From positions 20,257,951 to 20,321,950 of the forward strand of contig CM043948.1 in the NCBI GenBank assembly GCA_014529385.2: DNA of 64,000 bases. Direction: 5' to 3'. The notes beneath the pieces were generated by a model, which saw nothing but the letters and a program-made list of their open reading frames with translations, was not told where the DNA came from and ran no database searches. The position numbers were made by a program, and so were the translations under genes. This stretch comes from Adiantum capillus-veneris. Lineage: Eukaryota; Streptophyta; Polypodiopsida; Polypodiales; Pteridaceae. Below, piece after piece: positions 11,021 through 21,965 of this stretch; position 1 is the first letter of the stretch; the number at the start of each line of letters is the position of its first letter.

Positions 11021-11182
11021 TTGGGATTGCTCGTCCATGTGCTGTGGGGCGAGTGTCCATAGACTTTCCTCTGTTGGCCTATGGCTAGGCCCAGCCTCAT
11101 GGTCATTAATGGCTTTATCTCGCTTGTTGCTAACATCCTCTTTCTCAGTAAGAGGATTTTCCCTGGTTCTCTTTGGAGCCAT
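11021..11182 (-). CDS. LTR-embedded 54-codon frame, copy in LTR 3
   Basis: Intact counterpart of 8059-8220: it starts MAPKRTRENPLTEKE and ends MDEQSQ, exactly 162 bp. The following bases, CAA/GTGGAT, are a weaker match to a splice donor than the CAG/GTGGGT of copy 2. The frame runs on for 19 codons past the donor before a stop. The product is hydrophilic and resembles the start of a gypsy Gag only in its basic MAPKRT opening. Divergence from copy 2 without indels suggests past coding constraint. Confidence 0.5.
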
Positions 11183-11639
11183 GTCGGCAGCCTTATGAAA
11201 AGACTTAATCCATTAGAAGTTTAATTGAATAATCTTCTTTTTTCTTATTTACCCAAAATAAAGATTTTTAGAGTAAGTAGATATCTTTAATAGTCAACTT
11301 GATGAGATATTCCTCATATAACTGATTTATGCTATAAGTAATTTCCCTTAATTACCATTTAATTTGGGAAGCCCTTTAACTAGGTTTCTCCTTAGTCTAT
11401 ATTCCATTTTAGCCTTATTAAATTATAAATTTCTATCGGCGGCAAATGGATTACTCGCCCTAAATTGTAATTGAATATGTTTTATCTTTAGGAATTTTCA
11501 TAAATTTGATTTATAACCTTTCCCTCCTATACTTATGGTTTGAATTAGGCAAAATTTTACTAATAGTAATTTATTGTACCATCCATTTATGCTCAGGTAA
11601 TTTTACCACCCTTAAATAGTGATTTTGGACCTCAGGTAT

Positions 11640-12860
11640 TTGTTTGGTACTTAGATAAATTCATTTACTAATTTTCTTTCTCTATTTTATACGCAAAATC
11701 GATTACTTTTATTGAAGATAAATATCTAAACTATTTATCTAAGGTTAGGGTATTTATCGTGGATTCCTCAAGGTGTGTTCTACCTCTGATATTTATATCA
11801 AAGGTTTTTTGAATTAATTTACTATATTCCCCCTTTTATTTTCTCCTAAAAATGATATAATTTTACTGGGATGAATAAGTAAACTATTATCTAAGGGTAA
11901 CATAATTATCATGGCTTTCCTAAGGTATAATAACCTCTAATAAATAACTCAAGACATTTTGAATCAATTTAATAATTTCTCCCTTTTAATTTGTCCTTAA
12001 AATAGAGTAATTCTGCTAAAGTAGTTAAGTAAATTAGTTATCTAAACTTGACATAATTATCACGGATTTCCTAACATATAATTAACCTCTAATAAATAAC
12101 TCATATCATTTTGAATCAATTCACTAATTTCTCCCTTTTAATTTGTCCTAAAAATAGAGTAATTCAACTAAAGTAATTACGTAAATTAATTATTTGAGCT
12201 TGACATAATAATCACAAGTTTCCTAATATGTAATTAACTTTTGATAAATAACTAATACCAATTTGAATCTATTTACTAATTTCCCCTATTTAATGTGTCC
12301 TAAAAACAGAGTAAGTTTGCTAAAGTAATTAGGTAAATTAATTTTCTAATCTTGACATAATTACCATGAGCTCCCTAACATATAATTCATCTCTGATAAA
12401 TAAGTCAAATCATTTTGAATCTATTTGCTAATTTCCCCTATTTAATTTATTTTAAAAACATAGTATTTTTGCTAAAGTAATTAAATTAATTAATTATCTA
12501 AGCTTGATATAATTATCACAGATTTTCTAATATGTAATTAACCTCTCATAAATAACTCAAACCAATTTGAATCCATTTGCTAGTTTTCCCTATTTAATGT
12601 GTCCTAAAAACAGAGTATTTCTGCTAAAGTAATTAGATAAATTAATCATATGAGCTTGACATAATTATCACGGGTTTACTAACATATAATTAACCTTCCA
12701 TAAATAACTCAAATCATTTTGAGTCTATTTGCTAATTTTTCCTATTTAATTTGTCCAAAAAACAGAGTATTTCTACTAAAGTAATTAGATAAATTAATTA
12801 TCTGAGCTTGACCTAATTATCATGGGTTACCTAACATAAATGTAACCACTGATTAATCTA
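11640..12860 (-). repeat. Degenerate ~150-bp tandem array inside LTR copy 3
   Basis: On the plus strand it reads as the reverse complement of the other arrays (for example AATTTGTCCTAAAAATAGAG, GACATAATTATCACGG), with landmarks about every 145-155 bp between 11850 and 12780. Units are more diverged from those at 1-1250 and 6090-7510 than those two arrays are from each other, suggesting an older LTR or array turnover. Confidence 0.8.
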
Positions 12861-13500
12861 GCCTTGCTAATTAAGAAGGATTAGGCTAATTACCGTTTAA
12901 GTTAATCAACTAGAGCTTAATCTCTAGCGATTTCTGCGTAGCGTTCTCTCTAGATGAGAGAGAGTGTGTCAAGGCTCCGAGTCTAAATTTTTATGAAGGG
13001 AAGGGGATCTTTTTTTAGTTTTTTTGGGCCCCGGGCAGTTTCTGGCAGGTTTTGACACCCCAAGCAGGCCCCCAACTTGTAGATGGCACCAACTACTGCT
13101 AAATCTATCTCTGGCAAGTTCCCCCCAACTCCACACTGCCCCCATACCTTCCAGAATCGATTTTGGTTGATTTTGCTGATTTCTAATGATGAAAATTGGA
13201 ATATCATTTAATTCTAGAACCTTAGGATAAGAAAGTCCTTGTGAATAATTATTACTGAAACCGTCCAATTTTTATTAACTAATTGAATTCCTATTGTAAC
13301 CTTCTAGGGTCTGTAACTTTTCCAGTTTTCATCGGATTCTGATTCTGAAAATTACTAACCATAGTAAAGCTTTGCTTATGATTCCAAAAATACCAATATT
13401 AGCCGTGTTTGAATCCTTCTACAATGGTTTTTAATTTAATTTTACAAGCTTTGTACAATTTTTAAGGTTTTGGAAACTGGAAACCTTACAATCACCCCAA

Positions 13501-13679
13501 CTTAAGGAATTGAGATGTCCTCATCTCAATCAAAATTGGGAAAATCTTTGCGAAATGATACTTCATCCTCCCAGGTGGCGTTTTCAGTGGGTTGTCCTTC
13601 CATTTTACTAAATGTTCTCTGATAACTCTGTTTCTTAGACTCCTTTCCCTAGTGTCGAGAATACAATCCGGTTAGAGTT
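13501..13679 (-). pseudogene. 3' tail of family A pol plus polypurine tract
   Basis: On the minus strand one frame encodes REHLVKWKDN and, after a one-base shift, PTENATWEDEVSFRKDFP and a stop. This is the end of an integrase/chromodomain-like region, as at 5110-5171. A purine-rich AAGTTGGGGTGAT precedes the LTR. On the plus side the fragment is cut at 13680, where a family B LTR begins in the opposite orientation, so the rest of this element is missing. Confidence 0.7.
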
Positions 13680-13985
13680 TGTTGAGCGGAGGACTACACC
13701 TATACATTTTTTCTCACACTCATATGTTTGTAAACACTTATTGTAATAAATGTCTTTCCGACATTTCATTTTTGATGGAGCCGATTCATTGTAATTAGCG
13801 GGACTCAATTGAGTTTCCAGCTTGTATTCCCCAAGTAGTTTCACCTGCTTGTATAATTAGATTAGAGATGTGTTCACACCTCCAAGGCTGAGGTATAAGA
13901 GCCAATTATTGTAAACCTAAGGACAATTTTTTTAATTATTAGAAAAGAGAAGTTTTCAAGCGTTGTGAGCGGGATGGAAACACAC
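13680..13985 (+). mobile_element. Partial family B LTR, plus orientation
   Basis: It begins TGTTGAGCGGAGGA and matches the first ~300 bp of the minus-strand LTR at 28569-29503: the shared blocks include AATAAATGTCTTTCCGACAT, GGGACTCAATTGAGTTTCCA and CTCCAAGGCTGAGGTATA (TATA region about 13889). Similarity stops near 13985. No polypurine tract precedes it. It faces away from the minus-strand family B pol that follows, so it is not that element's own 3' LTR without an inversion. Confidence 0.75.
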
Positions 13986-15108
13986 ACAACGCCTCTATAA
14001 TGACCCAACACACACTCTTGGGATGATACACACACACACATTATGGGGCACCACTCGGCTTACACAACCAGCCTGGCCGAGACAGGAAACACACAGACGG
14101 AGTGAGAAGAGAGAGATTTCCCACTTGCCCACTCAACACTCACACACACACTCTCAATTCAGCTCAAAGGAGAAAAATTGATGTTGCTTAAACTCAATGA
14201 AGCTCAGCCCAACACCAATGGGGCAAATAGTATACACAGTATTGAGGAAATACACCAGATACAACCACAAAGTTAAGCAGAGGCTTCACTCACCGGAGAA
14301 TATTACACAGAAAAACAGAAGAAAAAGAGTGAGGAATTTGGCAAAATGGACAGCGCCATCGCGTCCGGAACGGCCCAAAACCACAGTATACAATGTCAAA
14401 GTGCTCAAATCCACCTCGGATGAGCAGTTTAGGGCCAAAAAATGCTCAAAAACAGCAAAGAACACACTTGCGGCTGTTCCTCCTCTATTCTCCACGTTTT
14501 TTCTGGTCTTCTCTCTCTTTTTTCAGTTCCCACACTTAGCTTTTTTAGTTGGGCACCCGCGGCCTTTTAGATGACCTTAAACAGACCCCGAATAGGCCAA
14601 AAACTGACCTCGCAGTGCATAGTTGTCACCTTTTTTGCATCATCCGCACACCTGGCACTCAGTTTTTTTCAATAATGCATCCCACTACCACGTGAAGTGT
14701 CCCCAAATTATGGTTCTCATGATGACCTTTCTGCATAATTATCACAAGAAAACATCTACGTTGTGTTCGTACTCATCCACGTGCAAGTATTGACCCCGTT
14801 CGGCGTCCTGACGCCACTAGATGCCATCTGATGCACCTGCTTACCTCATGTCGTCGGCCCGCGGATAGCTTCCTCGAGAAGTTTTACGCGCTACCAACTC
14901 CTCCTTATTGTAGAAAAAACACAATGGTACTGATAATAGTGAAAATCGATGCACTATGTACACCCTGTCCTACTTGTACACACGTGGGCCCCACGTAACC
15001 ACCTGGCTATGGAAATTGGGTAATCCTTTATTCGATGCACCATGCACGTGTATGTACATATGCGCAATCCCTTGCTCAAAAAAACTCCTGACATAATTTG
15101 CCCATCCC
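13986..15108. other. Unassigned retroelement-like DNA with CA-rich stretch
   Basis: It lies between the LTR fragment and the integrase end. 13990-14160 is rich in (CA)n. On the minus strand, immediately after the integrase stop, a purine-rich run (GGGGATGGGCAAATTA) is followed by TGTCAGGAG, which could start a 3' LTR. That LTR would not match the family B LTR at 28569-29503, so pol may be joined to a foreign 3' end. Open frames here (such as 14197-14574) show no recognisable domain. Confidence 0.35.
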
Positions 15109-15909
15109 CTAGCCTGCTAGATCATTCATGATCAGCAGCAGCAAGAGAGATATGAGACTCGCCGCATCACAGGTCTCCTCATCCTTCACCAACATTGCTT
15201 GCTCCACAGACAGCTCATCTTGCTTCACCATCATTAACCTGGCATGATATAATTTAAGACGCAATCCATTTACCCTTGACTTATGTAGAATCCCATCCAG
15301 GTTAGCCAACTGATATGTACCATTTGGAAAACACTCCACTACCTTGAAAGGGCCTTCCCACTTAATCTGAAACTTCTTTTGGAAGGTGTTGTCCAGCTTA
15401 CTGTTGTAACGCAAAACTAAGTCATGCTTCTTGATACCCTTACTTTTGACCTTTTCATTTATCTTTGCCAAAGCCTTATCCTGCATCTGCCCATAATGCT
15501 CCAATGCGCTCATCCTATCCAACTGAACATCCTGTAACTGTAAGAGCCTCTCTTTGAATGCATTACTAGATGGTCCAAGTAGCTTCTCTAGCATCTTGAC
15601 TGCAGGCAACTCTACTTCCACAGGCAATAGTGCTTCCTTTCCATATACCAAATGAAATGGAGTAAACCCTGTACCTGTCTTCACCGAAGTACGGTAAGCC
15701 CATAATGCACTAGGCAATTCCAAATCCCAATTCTTACCTTGGTGCTCTGTCACTTTCAAAAGAATTTGTACCAACTCACCATTGAGTCTTTCATTTAAGC
15801 CATTACACTGTGGGTAATAAGGAGTGGTATGCTGGTGCCTAATCTTCATCTTTGTGCATAGGAAGTCTAGCAGTTTAGCTCTAAATCTTGGCCCCTTATC
15901 TGAAAGTAG
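15109..15909 (-). pseudogene. Family B integrase, C-terminal part (split by CACTA)
   Basis: Integrase inserts element cDNA into the chromosome. The frame continues the core begun at 24169-23934: LLSDKGPRF carries the second catalytic Asp, followed by HTTPYYPQCNGLNERLN with the catalytic Glu of the DDE triad, WAYRTSVKTGTGFTPFHLVYG, and the C-terminal binding region (KWEGPFKVVECFPNGTYQLANLDG). The stop at 15109 follows a Leu-rich tail. Removing 15910-23933 restores VPLELLSDKG in frame. This part has no internal stop, so it decayed little apart from the insertion. Confidence 0.9.
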
Positions 15910-16135
15910 CACTACAAGAGGTTGTGTGCTCTTGTGACGCTGTTAGCGACGGAAATACACTGGGTTTTTATAACCCCCGGCGTCGCTAAAACCATCGCTA
16001 ATAGCGTCGCTACGAGAGTGTCGCTATAACCGTCGCTATATAGCGACGCTCATAGCGACGGTTATAGCGACGTTTACACAGAAGTCTATAGCGACGCTAC
16101 AGAGCCATAAATAGCGACGGTTATAGCGACGCCCG
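15910..16135. repeat. CACTA left terminus and subterminal repeat array
   Basis: Multiple direct and inverted copies of TAGCGACG/CGTCGCTA alternate with short spacers such as TATAGCGACGGTTATAGCGACG fragments. In known CACTA elements such clustered subterminal motifs are bound by the element's smaller DNA-binding protein. The array can fold back on itself because copies lie in both orientations. Confidence 0.85.
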
Positions 16136-16487
16136 AGAGAAATTTTTTTTGGTGACAGGGCATTGAATGCCCTGCCACCCATCAACCATATTGTACTTGA
16201 TTCACTTTTTAAAAAAAGTGCAAGGGTAGATAATAGACCCAAAATAGTCACCCACAAGACGCATTGTTTGCAAAATTGACAAGCGTAAAATTGACAATTG
16301 TACACATCATAGGCAAAATGAATTGATTGGCAAATGTAATAATGACAATTGTACAACATCATAGGCATAAAGAATTGATTGGCAAAATGAACTGCGGTGA
16401 AAAATGTAATAATATACATGGTTCAAAAAGACGTATAAAATCCGTCTCATGATAAATAAGCTATGAGAAACCCTAAACTAATGCTAT

Positions 16488-16754
16488 CTAGCTACGGCTA
16501 AACTGACGTCGTCTAGTCAGACGTCTCATCGCGTCCAAGCGGCGTATCTGTCGGATTCTGCAAAAAAAGACAATAAGACAGCTTTCAGTAAGTATAAACA
16601 TATAACGACATTTATAAAACAATACAAAAAATAGAAAAGAGTAAACCCTAATACTAACCATGCCGCCGCGAGAACTGAGAATTTCCATCAAGGCATTTAA
16701 GCCCTTCCTGCCTGCGTACTCGCGCTCGTACGGTGTGGGATCACGTCCTGTCAT
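16488..16754 (-). pseudogene. C-terminal remnant of second CACTA protein
   Basis: The frame begins MTGRDPTPYEREYAGRKG, similar to the GRDPTP segment near the C terminus of plant Ptta/En/Spm-type transposase proteins. It is probably the last coding part of the gene whose main body is 17007-17822; at least one intron or frameshift separates them. The downstream part is Arg-rich (RRLTRRRQF). I cannot define its splice sites with confidence. Confidence 0.5.
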
Positions 16755-17006
16755 CGACCACTGTCAAAACATACAAAGAATTCATTATGTTAGAATTAAA
16801 AAACTCATAAACCCTAAACTATCGAACATAAAGAGCAATGCGAAAACACTTACAAAATCGGCCTCAAATGATGCCCATCCACCGCTCCCCAAGTGGTGCG
16901 AGCTCCCTGCCTCTACTCGCGCTCTGGCTGCATCCTTTTGTTGCTTCCACTTGTCGGGATTCTCGCGCGCTACTTTCTTCGCATTCTTCCAATCTTCTTT
17001 GGCCAG

Positions 17007-17822
17007 TCAATCTGGCCTGTTCCACCCATGCTTGATTTCTTTTTCCACTTCGGAACACTTGTGTTTGCAGTATTCGCGCATTCGAATCTTCATCAGGTCT
17101 TCATTGAAGCATTGATCCCGTGTTGGAACAGGAAACTCATCATGAAGTATGCTGATGACTCTGTTTTTTAAATCACTTGTTACTTCACTCCATTTGTTTA
17201 GTATGTAGTGTCTAAACAGCTGAGAGCAAAGACCACGCATGCGCGAGATCACCTTCTTGCCGTCATTATCCATGATGATGCCGCCGCTGAAGTCGACGGA
17301 GTAAGGCAAGCCCTCTGGCCGGTGACGCGTGAACCTGGGTGTCCCGACAGGGGTCTCTAGCGGCGTGTCCATGGGGGTACGGACGTCAGGTGTCTCCACC
17401 GACGTCTGGGCCCCGAAGCGAGCAGTGTCGAGTGGGGTGGCTCCTGGCGGAGTAGGTAGAGGTGTGTAGCTTCTAGGAACAGTCAGCCGTGCAAAACCTG
17501 GCGTAGATGGCGATGCTGTGGCTGGTGTGGGGGCGGGCAAAGAAGGGGAGGGTAAAGAGCCTCGTCGAACACGAGGCGGTGTGGAGGCATCGGTGGCGGA
17601 ATCCCCAAAACAACCGCCACCGCCACCACTAGAGCGCCGGTGTCTAGACGAGTGTGAAGCTCGTCTTGTCGACGCCGAAGCTTCCGAGCGCGCCGAATGG
17701 TCCGAAATAGAGGGAGATGCAGATGGAGTAGGAACGCGCGATGATGCGCCAGAGCGATGACGCTCCACGTACCACTGTCTCTGCTGCGGTGACAAAGAAG
17801 AAAGAAACTCCTCATCATCCAT
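17007..17822 (-). CDS. Second CACTA-encoded protein (plant En/Spm transposase-like)
   Basis: The start is placed at MDDEEFLSSLSPQQRQWY (17822), because the upstream codons look intronic and an AG lies just before the ATG. Residues ~1-170 are Ser/Pro/Thr-rich and disordered. Residues ~180-270 hold a helical domain (GLCSQLFRHYILNKWSEV, LKNRVISILHDEFPVP) resembling the Ptta/En/Spm plant transposase family. In CACTA elements the second gene encodes a DNA-binding partner of the TNP2 transposase acting on subterminal repeats. It lies about 270 bp downstream of the transposase exons on the same strand. The family call is by resemblance only. Confidence 0.6.
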   Translation of the reverse strand: MDDEEFLSSLSPQQRQWYVERHRSGASSRVPTPSASPSISDHSARSEASASTRRASHSSRHRRSSGGGGGCFGDSATDASTPPRVRRGSLPSPSLPAPTPATASPSTPGFARLTVPRSYTPLPTPPGATPLDTARFGAQTSVETPDVRTPMDTPLETPVGTPRFTRHRPEGLPYSVDFSGGIIMDNDGKKVISRMRGLCSQLFRHYILNKWSEVTSDLKNRVISILHDEFPVPTRDQCFNEDLMKIRMREYCKHKCSEVEKEIKHGWNRPD

Positions 17823-18094
17823 ACCTGCATTAAACACACGAATATTTAAACTTAATATTGAATGAATAGAGTAGACAATGACGCAAAGACCATTAAATAC
17901 AATGACGTAATGACGCATATAAATACAATGACGCAATGAATTGAGTGATAGAAGAGGCAAGTCGAAAACTTAGAATTTTCAATCAAAAGATGTGAGCGCG
18001 AGTAGAAAAGAGTGTTATACACCATGGAAGGTACTTAGAGAGCCAGAGCTTTTACAACACGGAGCAAAATTGTTCAAATACAATATTTGTGGCT

Positions 18095-21000
18095 TTAAGA
18101 GATCTCTCTCTCATCCTCGCATAACTCAGCATAACTTCCTATATCTATATAGAGCTCTCCGTTTAAACACATATCCTCTGTTTCATTTTGTAGCTCCTCT
18201 GCATGCACCTCATTTAGAGTAGTAGCATCTTGATGCTCGTCTAGCACCACCGTAGCGGCTTCTGATTGAGCATCATCTCTGATCTCCTCCATCGATGCCA
18301 TTGTGATTGGCACATGGTAGCCTTCATACGTCCTTGCACTACGAGGGGCTACCTCTATGACGTACCACCAGTTTGATGTAGACTTTGCAGGATGAAATAT
18401 TACCTGCCAGAGCCACATAACTTACATGAGAGCTTTCAAGCACATAACTTGTAAAAGGGGGATGTTAACTATTTACATACTTACTTGTTCACAATGCTCG
18501 GGTAGTACGAAAGTGTCTCTTAGGTTAGTCCATTTCTTAGTAGAATCCACCTCAAGAAAACCAGACTCTCCTCTACGCACAGTAGCGTTGCGACCCTCCA
18601 TGATTATCTTGAACCATTGCACGTCGAACAAGTCGACCAAAAATCCTCTGTAATCGATCCTCAAAATCTCTTGCAGCGTGCCGAAGTAAGTGAGTTCCAC
18701 CACCACAGGATCTGCATCAGAGGAACGTCGTCGACTAGACTGTTCAAATTTTTCCATGATTCCACAATCTTGAGTAAAATGCTTTTTGTCGATTCGTTCC
18801 ACCCTAAAATGTCGACCTTTACACCATGATGCTGTGTATGACTTATACTACAACGAACAAAGATTATGAGTGGCCATTCAAACGTTTAGAGATAAAGTCA
18901 CTAGCTAGTCGTACATTGCAAACTTACCTTGGTCGCGCAACCCCGAGAGTACTCCCACTCTTCCTCAGTCACTTCGTCACCGCATTGTTGTGCGCTTTTC
19001 AATTGGTTGTGCAACCATCTTAAGCTCATGAAGGTTGGTAGGCTCTCCAGAACAATCGGATAGTGCATCGATGGTCGTCTTCCCCGTCTCCACTCGATTC
19101 GTGCCCTTTGCCGCTCTTACTTTGCATCCTCATATTGTGAAATCCACTTTTGCATCACTGGATTGTGAAGCATGCAAAATCGGTTGATTTTAACCTCTAG
19201 ATCTTCCGTCATCTTCTTCTCAACACCGAGATTGCACATGACAATCCCAGATATGCGCTCACCATCTATGGTTCGCCATAGCGTGTCCCGAGCTTTATCA
19301 AATCCGTTTAGCCGCTCTCCAATGTACACTAGGGACTCTGATACCAACCAACCTTCTGCCATGCTACCCTCCGGACGTGCCTTTTGACGCACATATCCCT
19401 TAAGCGTTTTCATGAAACGTTCTAAGAAGAACATCCATATGGAATGAACTGTGCCAGCTATTTCCACCTCATCAACTATGTGAACAAGAAGATGCACCTG
19501 AATGGTTAGCATGGTAGTAGGAAAATGTTTCTCAAACATGCACACAAGCTCCCCAGCATTTAGTTTGGCGAATGATATGAAGTCTACGTTGATCTCCTTT
19601 TGTGAGATCCATTGCACCAGCTTTGCAAGTTTGTAGATTGTGTTACGGATGTCGAGAGACAAACATCCCTCAATGGCAACCGGTAAAATAAACTGTAAAG
19701 TATGTGCAGCAATGATATTAAAGTCCACATTTTATGCAATGATATTAAAGTCCACTATGAACGTACCTGACACATTTTATGCCAATCGTGTGACTTCAAA
19801 CCGGTAAGCTTTCCTTCTTTAGTAAAACACGTTCGGAGCGAGTGCATTACGCCAGTGGGGGTCCGCAAAGATCGAATGGTCTCTTTTACTTTGCGTTCTT
19901 GGGCTCCTGTGAAAATCCATGGTGCTTTAGGGAGTTTTATCGATCCATCAGACGCTGTTTGCGGCCAATATTGCTCCATACGATCCACATTTCTAAGGTC
20001 AACTTTGGCTCCCAAAGTATCTTTCTTACCGGTCAGATGGTCCCATAGTAGATTACCCACATTCTTGAATATGTGCATTGGATCGAGCAAGTGATTGATC
20101 ATGAGTCGGGGCCAGTATGGTAACTCGTACCATAGAGATAGTCTCTTCATCCCTGGAGGCAATCCGTCATCGCACATCTCCTTCTGCTCTAACCATGCTT
20201 GTGCAGACATCCTTGGTGGCTCTCTTCCCAAAAAGCCGTCGCGTAACACATGATTCTCTGGAAGATACACTTGATGACCTTCGTAGATTTGCTTCTTCAA
20301 TGAGAGCGCCCTACGTGCATTCAGTCTAGGTCCACATGTGACACATGCTCTGTATCCGCTTGTTTGAAGCCCTGCATGTATACACATGAGAATAGATAAA
20401 CTATGGGAAAAAACAAGATTTACAGTGTCTGAGTGAGGAGTGTCACTAGATCACCTAAGCATTCTGTTAGCCCGGGATAGTCATGCATGGTCCACATTAG
20501 AATGCCTCTGATCAAAGCATTCCGTCGTCCTGTGTGTCGGCTCATATCCACCACCTCTATGCCAATCAAAAATTGTTGTAGCTCTTCCAATAGTGGACGA
20601 AGATACACATCCATATTCCCCACTTTATATCGCCCTGGCACAATCAAGCTTAGCCATAGGTGCCCCTTCTTCGTAGTCAACCACGGGGGAATGTTGTAGT
20701 TGACAATGACAACGGGACATACACTGTAAGATGTTGATCTTTGACCAAATGGATTTACGCCATCCATAGCCAGGCCTAAGCGCAAATTTCGAGCTTCCCT
20801 GGCAAAATCCGACCATGTTCCATCTATATTTTTCCAGGCTGTGCAATCTGCAGGAATTCGTAGCACACCATCCGAAGATTTATTCTCCTCATGCCATGAT
20901 GCTAGGGCGGCCATGGACTTACATTCGAAGAAATGCTTGATGCGAGGAAGCAGAGAAAAATGTCGCAAAACCTTTTGTGGAATTTTTGTCCCGTGGAGAT

Positions 21001-21827
21001 CTACTCGATATCTTTCGGAATCACATTTCGGACACTTCTCCATGTCTATGTATTCCCCTCTGAAAAGAATGCAGTCATTAGGACAAGCGTGGATAGAATT
21101 GTAATCCATCCCCAAGTTTCGCAAAATCTTTCTTACTTCATCTCGGGAATCTAGCATCACATTCTCAGTTGGTAGTATGTGCTCTTTAAGCAATCTACAC
21201 AACATAAAAATACGATACAGTCGTGTAAAAATCTATCAGATCATTATACATTTAGAGTTTTATTAAAGTAAACTAATTGTAATAGATCACCTGAAAAGCG
21301 TTGTGACGCTAGTGTCACTCCATCCAAACTTTGCCTGCATGTTGAGAAGAACCAGGAGTGCTTTCAATCTAGACATACGTGCTCCATTATACAATGGCGT
21401 ATCGGCTTCACTTTTCATATCATCATAGATAAGCCTTTCTGAATCCATGATCGTCTCGATCATTTCATCAATCTCGGGCTCAAACATTGCCTCGTTGGGA
21501 ATGTGCTCTGCATGATCATCCCCCGAGCTGTCAGAGGCTACATCTTGTACGTGGACTCACATATGCTGCTTGACCAAAGCGCCTGCGAACACGTCTATTG
21601 GGTTGCAAGATTGCTGCTTGTTGGCCAGCCTCAGAGTCCGACGAGTTATAATTGGCAACAACTCGATCTATAATAGATGGATCGAGCTCCCCAAATTCGC
21701 GAATGTGCTGCAAAGAAACACGTCTTGTCCGTCACACAGCATGCTTGCATTGATTACAAGGACATAAGACCCTCGTTGAGAGATAGGTGTTTCGGTTGGA
21801 CGGTCCCACATCCTCGTCACTACTCAT
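18095..21827 (-). pseudogene. TNP2-like CACTA transposase gene with introns
   Basis: The transposase cuts and joins element ends in the nucleus. Start ATG is at 21827 (MSSDEDVG); residues 21-26, CPCNQC, are the Cys cluster of the transposase-associated domain. Next come the TNP2 core (IHACPNDCILFRGEY, CPKCDSERY, LAMDGVNPFG, SRHTGRRNALI, KSHDWHKM), a DUF4218-like module (19692-19117; VHLVDEVEIAGTVHSIWMFF, ERFMKTLKGYV) and a DUF4216-like module (18802-18095; YFGTLQEILRIDYRG, NWWYVIEV). Three GT-AG introns restore frame: 21195-21290, 20372-20454 and 19693-19766. An in-frame TGA at codon 32 (21732-21734) and a shift near 21531 suggest this copy is inactive. Confidence 0.85.
19693..19766 (-). repeat. 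Tandem duplication inside a transposase intron
   Basis: The third intron contains two copies of GTGGACTTTAATATCATTGC separated by a few bases (plus-strand 19715-19756). It has GT and AG ends and a length of 74 bp, close to the short limit for plant introns, so the duplication may have arisen without disturbing splicing. Confidence 0.6.
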
Positions 21828-21892
21828 AATGAGGATAAAAATCTTATAACCTGGACAACAAATTTAATATTCTATTGGCATTCTTCGTCTTA

Positions 21893-21895
<3 letters not shown>

Positions 21896-21963
<68 letters not shown>
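21896..21963. repeat. (CT)n microsatellite
   Basis: About 33 uninterrupted CT dinucleotides just upstream of the transposase start on the gene strand (GA on that strand). GA/CT tracts are common in plant 5' leaders and promoters, so it may lie in the transposase promoter, but its position alone does not show function. Confidence 0.9.

Positions 21964-21965
<2 letters not shown>

Larger units (their letters stand above)
9917..13500 (-). mobile_element. Family A gypsy LTR, copy 3 (inverted, ~3.6 kb, 3' LTR)
   Basis: Read on the minus strand, it begins TGTAAGGTTTCC at 13500 and ends GGGGACCTTACA at 9917. On the 5' side on the minus strand lies a pol tail and a purine-rich tract (13501-13680), so it is a 3' LTR. 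Order as in copy 2: array (12860-11640), short ORF (11182-11021), conserved block (10860-9917). With copies 1 and 2 it forms a large inverted repeat, 5.2-9.3 kb against 9.9-13.5 kb, around the small RT fragment. Confidence 0.85.

Noticed and set aside
14197-14574. 125-codon open frame with basic composition
   Set aside because: No recognisable domain; it lies in DNA that looks like the 3' flank or LTR of family B, and an overlapping antisense frame is equally open.
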